From Pedobacter petrophilus (GTDB lineage Bacteria > Bacteroidota > Bacteroidia > Sphingobacteriales > Sphingobacteriaceae), in the NCBI RefSeq assembly GCF_009674725.1, contig NZ_WKKH01000025.1:1-64000 (forward strand): DNA of 64,000 nt, in the 5' to 3' direction. Shown here one piece after another: positions 52,228 to 59,232 of this stretch; within the stretch, counting starts at the first letter, position 1, and each line of letters starts with the position of its first letter. Under the pieces are notes generated by a model. The model saw only the letters and a list, made by a program, of their open reading frames with translations. It was not told the origin of the DNA and did not search any database. A program made the translations under genes and the position numbers.

Positions 52228-52290
52228 TTTAGGGTTTAGGGTTTAGGGTTTAGGGTTTAGGGTTTAGGGTTTAGGGTTTAGGGTTTAGGG
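52228..52290. repeat. Perfect (TTTAGGG)9 heptamer array
   Basis: Nine exact copies of TTTAGGG, the same unit as the plant telomere repeat, begin six bases after the ygiD stop codon and end 114 bases before the next gene. Seven-base arrays can gain or lose units by slippage. No telomere or chromosome end is expected here. Confidence 0.95.
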
Positions 52291-52330
52291 TCAATGCTTT
52301 TTCTAACAGGGTTGTTTTAGTTAACCAAAA

Positions 52331-52389
52331 TTCTATAACATTTTCTGATTATTCTATAACGGTTCTAACCGCTTTTAGGGGTAAATTTG
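52331..52389 (+). promoter_or_regulatory. Promoter with spaced direct repeat, HMA-MauE gene
   Basis: TTCTATAAC occurs twice, at 52331-52339 and 52352-52360, 21 bases (two helical turns) apart, and TTCTAACC follows at 52363. TAAATTTG (52382-52389) matches TAnnTTTG, 14 bases before the start codon. The direct repeats are placed where an activator would bind. Confidence 0.4.
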
Positions 52390-52403
52390 TAGAAACTTTT
52401 AAG

Positions 52404-53123
52404 ATGACACATACCTATCAACTTACCGGAATGACTTGCGGCGGTTGCGAAAATAAAGTAAAAAGCAACCTTTTAATCTTACCTGATGTAACTGCTGTTG
52501 AGGTTTCTAAAGACACAAATTCGGCAACCATTAGCATGGATAAACACATCAGTTTAACTGCGCTTCAACAAGCATTAGGCGGGCCAGACAGCAAATACAA
52601 AATCACCAGCGAGTCGGCGATCGAAACGGTTACAGATACTAAATCCTGGGTAGAAACTTATAAGCCAATTCTATTAATTTTTGGTTACGTTACCGCCATT
52701 TCTTTTATTGCTTCCTGGCAGCAAAATGCAATAGATTTCATGTTATTTATGCGCATTTTCATGGCTGGATTTTTCCTTACTTTCTCCTTTTTCAAAATGC
52801 TGAATTTAAAGGCCTTTGCAGAAAGCTATGCGATGTACGATATTGTGGCTAAAAAATTAAGCACCTGGGGTTACATTTACGCATTTATTGAGCTTGGTTT
52901 AGGTTTTAGTTTTGCACTCAACCTATCTCCTGCTGTCGTAAACTGGGTAACGCTTGTGGTAATGACTGTAAGCATCCTCGGGGTTTTAGAGAGCGTAATC
53001 AACAAGAAAAAGATTCAATGTGCTTGCCTTGGTGCTGTATTTAACTTACCAATGAGTACGGTAACCATTGTTGAAGATGCCATTATGATTGCCATGAGCG
53101 CAACCATGTTGATACTCATGTAA
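52404..53123 (+). CDS. HMA-MauE fusion membrane protein
   Basis: A 239-residue protein with an N-terminal HMA domain (metal site GMTCGGCENKV, about residues 9-19) and a C-terminal MauE/DoxX-like membrane domain of four or five segments (about 88-238). The CACLGAVFNLP motif near residue 209 is the C-x-C signature of MauE-type proteins, which supply reducing equivalents or disulfide exchange. The fusion suggests membrane-bound metal or thiol handling. It is a single-gene unit. Confidence 0.82.
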   Translation: MTHTYQLTGMTCGGCENKVKSNLLILPDVTAVEVSKDTNSATISMDKHISLTALQQALGGPDSKYKITSESAIETVTDTKSWVETYKPILLIFGYVTAISFIASWQQNAIDFMLFMRIFMAGFFLTFSFFKMLNLKAFAESYAMYDIVAKKLSTWGYIYAFIELGLGFSFALNLSPAVVNWVTLVVMTVSILGVLESVINKKKIQCACLGAVFNLPMSTVTIVEDAIMIAMSATMLILM

Positions 53124-53137
53124 TGCGAATAGGATTT

Positions 53138-53173
53138 ACATCCTTCGCATCATAGAATAGATCCGAAGGATGT
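53138..53173. repeat. Convergent palindrome
   Basis: A 10-base-pair perfect stem ACATCCTTCG (53138-53147)/CGAAGGATGT (53164-53173) between two converging genes. It has no T run. It can stop transcription weakly or be a dispersed palindrome. Confidence 0.55.
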
Positions 53174-53176
53174 AAC

Positions 53177-53704
53177 TCAAACGGGGCGCACCGTGTTGGT
53201 AATATGTGCCAAATGATGTTTACCATGCCATGCGTACATCCCAAGCATGTTGGCCAGAGTAAGTTCCTTTCCTTGTGCAGGATGAATATATTTTCTCTGG
53301 TAATCCTCCATCTTTATTGTTTTTAAAAAGGCTACCCAACGTTGGTGTAGCGCCGTTAATAAAGCAACTGACGTTTGAATATCTCCATTTTTGGCCTCTT
53401 TTGTTTCAGCCCACAACTCTTCATGGTAAGGCCTGATTACCGGAACATCTTCCGTAATGGCCTGTTTGAAACGAATGTATGCATTCATGTGGCTATCTGG
53501 AAGATGATGGATCACCTGCCTTAATGTCCAGCCTTCCGGGCGATAGGTTTGATTTAATTCCTCATCGGTCAGTCTTCCTGTTGCTTCGATTATTTGACCC
53601 GGAAGTGCTTCAATTTCAGAAATCCAGATGCCGGCTTGTTGCGCATTGAAAATATCAGGCATTGTAAATTGCCCAATTGGGTATTTTAATTTTGCTAAAT
53701 CCAT
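53177..53704 (-). CDS. YfiT/BstA-type DinB-superfamily metal-dependent protein
   Basis: A 175-residue protein of the YfiT/bacillithiol-transferase branch of the DinB superfamily, with PEGWTLRQVIHHLPDSH (zinc-type histidine about residue 67) and MYAWHGKHHLAHI near the C-terminus supplying two further histidines. The length and all three histidine positions fit the family. The thiol cosubstrate in this organism is unknown. Confidence 0.88.
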   Translation of the reverse strand: MDLAKLKYPIGQFTMPDIFNAQQAGIWISEIEALPGQIIEATGRLTDEELNQTYRPEGWTLRQVIHHLPDSHMNAYIRFKQAITEDVPVIRPYHEELWAETKEAKNGDIQTSVALLTALHQRWVAFLKTIKMEDYQRKYIHPAQGKELTLANMLGMYAWHGKHHLAHITNTVRPV

Positions 53705-53814
53705 AGTGCCAAAATATGTTTTTTACACAACATTTTCCCTTTTCGTTAAAATGAATTCATTTCATTAAAAATTCATTCATTTAAAGCATATTGCAATTAA
53801 TTTAAATTACGCAA

Positions 53815-54999
53815 ATGAAGCAGTTATTTTTGGCTTTTGCATGCCTGATTCCAACAATCATATATGCTCAAACTGTTAAAACAGACGTATTGGTTTTAGG
53901 GAACGATGATGCAGCTTATTCTTCCGGATTGCAGGTTGCACGTTCCGGCGCTAACGTTGTGATTTTAACACAAAGCGCTGCTTTCAATTTAGACGAGATC
54001 AAGTCAAAAAAATCAGTAGAGATCTATAAGATGTATGTTAGTGCGCAGCAGAAAATTGTAGCTTTTTCCAATAATTTAGCGAAAAATACCACCATTGATA
54101 AAAAGAAAAAATCAGCAAAGGTGAAAATCGACAGCACTAAATTATTCAGCGTAATAAACAATGCTCCTTTATTAGAAATTAAACGATCAGGCAGTGGATG
54201 GGAGGCGAAGATTAGCAAAGATAAAAGTATTAAAGCTAAGGTTCTAATCATTGCAAACAATGGTAAAGAGGTGCTCCCTATGTTAAATATGACCAATTTG
54301 AAAACTGCAGATTTGAGCACCTTAAATTATTCCGGGAACTTATACCGCACCACAATTGCAGGCGTTAGTGGCACACCTGATTTTTTATCATTATATCATC
54401 TACTCCTTCCGGATCAGGAAAACTTACTTTATATTAATCAAAGCAATGCAGAAATCGGTCAGGCGGCCGGAGCCGTTGCAGCTTATGCCTCATTCTTTAA
54501 AACCAAAACCAGTTTATCCAACTTAAAAATAATTCAGGGTGAACTTTTAAATTATAAGCTGTCGCTAATGCCTTTTGATGACGTGAAAATTACCGATTCT
54601 AACTGGCTGGCGATTCAAAAGACTGGAATTACTGGGATTTTAAAAGCTGATCTAAAAAATGGAAAAGCCTTTTTTAACCCTGAAAATGAAGTGCTTTATG
54701 ACGAAATTAAACAACCCATAAAAGATTACTATTATAAGGCTCAAATCTGGTTTGATGATCATCAAAATATCCCTATTAATTTAGAAAATACCATTTCGAT
54801 GGTTTCTTATGTAGGTAATAAAGCCATTGATGCGACCAAGGCAGAATTAGAAAAAAAGTGGAACAAGAACTATAGGTTTTCCTCAAAGTATGACCTGAAA
54901 AAAGTATTAACCAGAAGAGAATTCTCTGTCATTATCAACGAGTACCTGAAACCTTTTGATGATGTGAATGTGGATAGAACTGGTAGCGTAATTCGGTAG
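53815..54999 (+). CDS. Exported FAD-oxidoreductase-like protein, degenerate
   Basis: A 394-residue exported protein (signal peptide about 1-18). The N-terminus looks like a Rossmann FAD-binding fold (TDVLVLGNDDAAYSSGL), but the usual GxGxxG is replaced by GNDDAA. A later GQAAGAVAAYA block (about residues 221-231) matches the second conserved motif of FAD-dependent oxidoreductases of the xanthan-lyase-like/FAD_oxidored group. FAD binding may be lost or altered. There is no partner gene. Function unknown. Confidence 0.6.
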   Translation: MKQLFLAFACLIPTIIYAQTVKTDVLVLGNDDAAYSSGLQVARSGANVVILTQSAAFNLDEIKSKKSVEIYKMYVSAQQKIVAFSNNLAKNTTIDKKKKSAKVKIDSTKLFSVINNAPLLEIKRSGSGWEAKISKDKSIKAKVLIIANNGKEVLPMLNMTNLKTADLSTLNYSGNLYRTTIAGVSGTPDFLSLYHLLLPDQENLLYINQSNAEIGQAAGAVAAYASFFKTKTSLSNLKIIQGELLNYKLSLMPFDDVKITDSNWLAIQKTGITGILKADLKNGKAFFNPENEVLYDEIKQPIKDYYYKAQIWFDDHQNIPINLENTISMVSYVGNKAIDATKAELEKKWNKNYRFSSKYDLKKVLTRREFSVIINEYLKPFDDVNVDRTGSVIR

Positions 55000-55018
55000 T
55001 TTTAACAGCTGATTTTTT

Positions 55019-55075
55019 GCCACGGAAACACGGAGCAACACAGATTTAAAAATTATGATTCTGTGTTTCCGTGGC
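55019..55075. repeat. Palindromic intergenic element
   Basis: Perfect 13-base-pair arms GCCACGGAAACAC (55019-55031) and GTGTTTCCGTGGC (55063-55075), with an internal alternative stem ACACAGA/TCTGTGT. Similar words (ccacagag, aacacagaa) occur in the repeat at 1-441. It lies between the FAD-like gene and the S9 peptidase. Confidence 0.7.
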
Positions 55076-55168
55076 GACAAGCTTTTACTGTTACGCGGTT
55101 GTAACATTTCCATTTCCTTGGCTATTTAGTTTGCGCATTATCTAAATTGCGGCATCCAAACTAAATTC

Positions 55169-57553
55169 ATGAAGAAATATCTACTTTTTCTCTTGCTTTG
55201 CACGAGCGAATATACCTTTGCACAGCAGATCGGTCCGTTAACTGTCGAAAAAATTATGCGTGACCCAAAATGGATGGGTACTGCACCAAGTAATTTTCGC
55301 TGGACAGCTGATAGCAAAACACTTTATTTTAATTGGAACCCCGATAATAAAGCAAAAGAAGACCTTTATAAAATCGCCGGCACGTCTACAAAACCTGTTA
55401 AAGCGGTTGAGAAGGAAGACGAGAAACTGCTGGCCTTAAACTACGTTTACAATAAAGATCAATCAGCTGGGCTGGTTGAGAAAAATGGCGATATCTACCT
55501 TCAAAATTTCAAAACAAAGAAAGAAACCCGTTTAACCAATACACTGGAAAGAGAAAGCAATCCTGTTTTTTTAGTGAATGGCAATGTGGTATACCAACTA
55601 GGAGATAATCTTTTTGAGATAAATTTAAAATCGGCAGAAACGATCCAACTTACCAATTTTGTTAAAGGTAAAAAAGCCGGAAAAGCAGAAACCAAATCGG
55701 GTACCGAGCAAGACAAATGGTTAAAGGCTGAGCAAACTGCATTATTTGATATCATCAAAAAAAGAAATGCAGAATCTCGTACGGGTACACGTGGAGGGCG
55801 AGGACGGTTTGGTGCACTTTCAGCTGATAGCAAATCGTTAAAGGAATTATATACTGAAGATAAGTTTCTAAATGGAGTTATTATTAGTCCGGATGGGCGT
55901 TATATCACCTATAAGCTCACTACTCCTGCCCCAAATAACCACAATACCATTGTTCCCAATTACGTTACGGCTTCTGGTTACACAGAAGATATTCCCGGAA
56001 GAACTAAAGTCGGAGAAAATGAAAATTATTCTCAGGGATTTATATACGATACCCAAAGGGATACGGTTTATGCGATTCAAACATCCAGTATTCCCGGCAT
56101 TAAAGATCTTCCAGATTATTTAAAAGATTATCCTAAAGAACTGGATACATTGAAAAAGAAAAACGCAGATCGTCCTGTTAATTTATTTGGTCCGCTATGG
56201 AATGAGAATGGAACTACAGGAATAGTGATCGCTACTTCTCAAGATAATAAAGACCGTTGGATTCTAAAACTGGAAGCATCCACCGGGAAGTTTTCTCTGG
56301 TAGATCGCCAGCGGGATGAAGCGTGGATTGGCGGTCCTGGCATTAGTGGGTTTTATCAGGGGAATACTGGCTGGATGGATAATAATCGCTTCTATTACCA
56401 AAGTGAAGCAACAGGCTACTCGCATTTATATGTCGTTAATATTTCTACCGGAGCAAAAAAACAATTAACTTCAGGTAAATGGGAAGTTCAATCTGTGCAA
56501 CTTTCCATAGATAAAAACACCTTCTATTTTAAAGCGAATAAGGAACATCCGGGCATTACTAATTTCTTTAAAATGAGTGTGGATGGTGGTCAGCCTATTC
56601 AAATTACCACGATGAAGGGCTTAAATGACATCACCCTTTCTCCTGATGAAAAATATCTTGCCATTAGCTATTCTTATCTGAATAAACCTGGCGAGTTATA
56701 TCTCCAGCCAAATAAAGCCGGTGCTAAGGCAATAAAAGTCACAGCATCTACCACTACCGAATTTAATTCTTATAAATGGCGTGAACCGGATATGGTCACT
56801 TTTAAAAACCGTTATGGTGCTGACGTATATGCCAGGGTTTATAAATCGGAGAAGCCACATCCAAATCATCCGGCCGTTGTTTTCGTACACGGCGCAGGCT
56901 ATTTACAAAATGTTCACTTTGGTTGGAGTACTTACTTCCGCGAGTTTATGTTTAATAATTTACTGGCGGATAATGGCTACACCGTAATTGATATTGATTA
57001 TACAGGGAGTTCTGGTTATGGCCGGGATCACAGAACAGGAATTTATCGCCATATGGGCGGTAAAGATTTAACCGATCAGGTTGACGGTGTGAAGCTTCTG
57101 GTTCAAAAATATGGCGTAAACCCTAAGCATGTCGGCTTATACGGCGGTTCGTACGGTGGTTTTATTACACTCATGGCCATGTTTAACGAATCTGATGTAT
57201 TTGCCAGTGGTGCAGCATTACGTTCGGTTACAGATTGGGCACATTACAACCACGGTTATACTTCGAATATCTTAAATGAGCCTTTTAATGACCCAATTGC
57301 TTATAAAAGAAGTTCACCTATTTATTTCGCCGACAAACTGAAAGGAAATTTGTTGATGGCGCATGGAATGGTTGATGTGAATGTTCACTTCCAGGATATT
57401 GTGCGCATTTCGCAACGATTTATAGAATTGGGTAAAGACAATTGGGAACTGGCAGTTTACCCGGTTGAAGACCATGGCTTTCTGGAGCCGAGCAGCTGGA
57501 CTGATGAGTATAAAAGGATCTTAAAATTGTATGAGAATACCTTAAAGAAATAG
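55169..57553 (+). CDS. S9-family prolyl peptidase (DPP IV type)
   Basis: A 794-residue exported serine peptidase (signal peptide about 1-19) with a beta-propeller domain (about 30-530) and an alpha/beta hydrolase domain (about 540-794). The catalytic serine is in YGGSYGGF (about 656-663), the aspartate in HGMVDVNVH (about 732-740) and the histidine in VEDHGFLEP (about 767-775). It cleaves dipeptides after proline or related residues. A charged insert with an RTGTRGGRGRF segment lies in the propeller at about residue 206-217. It is a single-gene unit. Confidence 0.93.
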   Translation: MKKYLLFLLLCTSEYTFAQQIGPLTVEKIMRDPKWMGTAPSNFRWTADSKTLYFNWNPDNKAKEDLYKIAGTSTKPVKAVEKEDEKLLALNYVYNKDQSAGLVEKNGDIYLQNFKTKKETRLTNTLERESNPVFLVNGNVVYQLGDNLFEINLKSAETIQLTNFVKGKKAGKAETKSGTEQDKWLKAEQTALFDIIKKRNAESRTGTRGGRGRFGALSADSKSLKELYTEDKFLNGVIISPDGRYITYKLTTPAPNNHNTIVPNYVTASGYTEDIPGRTKVGENENYSQGFIYDTQRDTVYAIQTSSIPGIKDLPDYLKDYPKELDTLKKKNADRPVNLFGPLWNENGTTGIVIATSQDNKDRWILKLEASTGKFSLVDRQRDEAWIGGPGISGFYQGNTGWMDNNRFYYQSEATGYSHLYVVNISTGAKKQLTSGKWEVQSVQLSIDKNTFYFKANKEHPGITNFFKMSVDGGQPIQITTMKGLNDITLSPDEKYLAISYSYLNKPGELYLQPNKAGAKAIKVTASTTTEFNSYKWREPDMVTFKNRYGADVYARVYKSEKPHPNHPAVVFVHGAGYLQNVHFGWSTYFREFMFNNLLADNGYTVIDIDYTGSSGYGRDHRTGIYRHMGGKDLTDQVDGVKLLVQKYGVNPKHVGLYGGSYGGFITLMAMFNESDVFASGAALRSVTDWAHYNHGYTSNILNEPFNDPIAYKRSSPIYFADKLKGNLLMAHGMVDVNVHFQDIVRISQRFIELGKDNWELAVYPVEDHGFLEPSSWTDEYKRILKLYENTLKK

Positions 57554-57685
57554 GATTCATTGCCTTTAGTAATTTTTAACATGTTATATAATTTTTTTAG
57601 CGCTGAAGTATCTGCACCTTGTTTCCACGCCGGAGCGGAATTAGAGGGGTTGGTTTTCCGCCAGCGATTCATCTTACAAAGTCAA

Positions 57686-57803
57686 ATAGCCAAACACTAT
57701 ACCTTCATATAACATTATAGTTTTTGACTATATCATTATCAATAAATACAATGAACTATTAATAAAGATGGGTTGATTTCGAGATGTTTTAGCTGTACCT
57801 TTG
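57686..57803 (+). promoter_or_regulatory. Peroxiredoxin promoter with two OxyR-like sites
   Basis: ATAG-N7-CTAT occurs at 57686-57700 and 57717-57731, and the second is part of a perfect inverted repeat TATAGT-N5-ACTATA (57716-57732). This is the half-site layout of OxyR operators. Downstream TTG (57773-57775) and TACCTTTG (57796-57803) are 20 bases apart, a strong Bacteroidetes promoter. The leader is about 20 bases. The rest of the 276-base gap holds nothing else I recognise. Confidence 0.55.
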
Positions 57804-57829
57804 TACCATAAAATTAAAGATAAAACAAC

Positions 57830-58462
57830 ATGGCTATAGTAGGTAAAAAATTCCCAAGTGTTAGTATTGATGCAATGTCAGATATGGGTGATGACATGAA
57901 AATCAATGTATTTGAAGAAGCTGTAAATAAAAACAGTAAAGTATTGTTATTCTGGTATCCAAAAGATTTTACTTTCGTTTGCCCTACAGAATTACACGCT
58001 TTCCAGGCTGCTTTACCAGAATTTGAGAAAAGAAATACCATTGTAATTGGTGCTTCTTGCGATACAAATGAAGTTCATTTTGCATGGTTAAATACACCAA
58101 AAGATAACGGTGGTATTGAGGGTGTTACTTACCCAATCTTAGCAGATACGCATAGACAATTATCTGGAATTCTTGATATTTTAGATCAGGAAGTTAATTA
58201 TGATGAAGAAGGAAATGAATCTTTCTCTGGTTCGAATGTTTCTTTCAGAGCTACATATTTAATTGATGAAACTGGTAAAGTTTTCCATGAAAGTGTTAAC
58301 GATATGCCATTAGGTAGAAACGTTAAAGAATATCTACGTTTAATCGATGCTTACACTCACGTTCAGAAACATGGCGAAGTTTGCCCTGCTAACTGGGAAG
58401 AAGGAAAAGAAGCAATGAACGCAAACAGAGATGGTGTTGCAGAATATTTAGCTGCGAACTAA
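57830..58462 (+). CDS. AhpC/Tsa-type peroxiredoxin
   Basis: A 210-residue 2-Cys peroxiredoxin. The peroxidatic cysteine is C51 in FTFVCPTELHAF and the resolving cysteine C185 in GEVCPANW. It reduces hydrogen peroxide and organic peroxides, and is recycled by thioredoxin or AhpF. The ATG at 57830 lies behind OxyR-like sites and a strong promoter. A thioredoxin gene follows after 18 bases, and a DUF6952 gene after that. Confidence 0.95.
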   Translation: MAIVGKKFPSVSIDAMSDMGDDMKINVFEEAVNKNSKVLLFWYPKDFTFVCPTELHAFQAALPEFEKRNTIVIGASCDTNEVHFAWLNTPKDNGGIEGVTYPILADTHRQLSGILDILDQEVNYDEEGNESFSGSNVSFRATYLIDETGKVFHESVNDMPLGRNVKEYLRLIDAYTHVQKHGEVCPANWEEGKEAMNANRDGVAEYLAAN

Positions 58463-58480
58463 TTAAAAATTAAACATATT

Positions 58481-58789
58481 ATGTTTTTAGAATTAACAGA
58501 AGATAATCTTCAACAATATTTAGCCGATAACTCAAAAGTTATGGTTCAGTATGCCGCATCCTGGTGTGGTAACTGCAGAATCATGAAACCGAAGTTTAAA
58601 AAACTGGCTGCAGAGAATGAAGATGTGGCTTTCTTAATTGTTGATGCTGAGAAACTTCCAAATTCCCGCAAATTTGCAAACGTTGATAATTTACCAACTT
58701 TTGCAGCTTTTGAAGGTGGAAACTTGGTAGATCAGGTACAGACCAACAAAGCAGAAGGTTTAGTAGAACTTTTTAATAAAATTAAGTAA
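58481..58789 (+). CDS. Thioredoxin-family protein
   Basis: A 102-residue thioredoxin-like protein with the active site CGNC (C29, C32) in ASWCGNCRIM and the conserved cis-proline in NLPTFAAF. It probably reduces the peroxiredoxin encoded upstream. CGNC rather than CGPC suggests a different redox potential. It overlaps the next gene by one base (TAATG). Confidence 0.92.
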   Translation: MFLELTEDNLQQYLADNSKVMVQYAASWCGNCRIMKPKFKKLAAENEDVAFLIVDAEKLPNSRKFANVDNLPTFAAFEGGNLVDQVQTNKAEGLVELFNKIK

Positions 58790-59037
58790 TGAAGATTCCG
58801 GTTATAAGACAATTATTTCAAAACACTACTCCTGCTCAATTGGAAACCACGCTAGAGGTTTTAGAAGCTTTCTGTGAATTCAGAGGGGTTAGTGAGCACG
58901 AAGTTGATGTGGCTGGTGAAATGATTACCAATATCTGTGGTGCGCTTGAAGTACACCAGATGGTAAGCGATGGTGCTGTCGAAAAAGATGCATTAAATGC
59001 CTTCGGCCAAAAAGTAATGGGCTCGATTGATCGTTAA
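58789..59037 (+). CDS. DUF6952-family small protein
   Basis: An 82-residue, mostly helical protein that follows the thioredoxin gene with a one-base overlap. It has no visible catalytic motif and two cysteines (one in EAFCEF, one in NICGAL). From memory of the family it matches DUF6952, which is found after peroxiredoxin-thioredoxin pairs in Bacteroidetes. Its role is unknown, but the constant position suggests a part in peroxide defence. A terminator follows. Confidence 0.75.
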   Translation: MKIPVIRQLFQNTTPAQLETTLEVLEAFCEFRGVSEHEVDVAGEMITNICGALEVHQMVSDGAVEKDALNAFGQKVMGSIDR

Positions 59038-59065
59038 TTACGCAAAGCTTTAATCTGGCTTTAAT

Positions 59066-59099
59066 AAAAAACCGTTGCATCTCTGCAACGGTTTTTTTA
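59066..59099. terminator. Terminator of the peroxiredoxin operon
   Basis: Stem ACCGTTGCA (59071-59079)/TGCAACGGT (59084-59092) with a four-base loop, extended by A and T runs. It can act in both directions. Confidence 0.88.
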
Positions 59100-59178
59100 T
59101 TAGGCTTTCTTGCAGTAACGTCATTGCTGAGAAAAGCCTTTTTCATCTGGTGAAAATAGTTTTTTTTCAAAATTTCAG

Positions 59179-59207
59179 ACCTCGCAGGTTTTAAAAACCT
59201 GCGAGGT
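59179..59207. repeat. Near-perfect palindrome, terminator of ppc
   Basis: ACCTCGCAGGTTTT (59179-59192) and AAAACCTGCGAGGT (59194-59207) are perfect inverted arms around one base. The same palindrome (cctcgcaggttttaaaaacc) is dispersed in many Bacteroidetes genomes, from general knowledge. It lies 26 bases after the ppc stop codon and may stop its transcription. Confidence 0.75.
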
Positions 59208-59232
59208 TTATTTGTGAATCTGCGGTTAAATA

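Noticed and set aside
52228..52290. A true telomere or linear chromosome end
   Set aside because: Genes continue on both sides and the array is only 63 bases.
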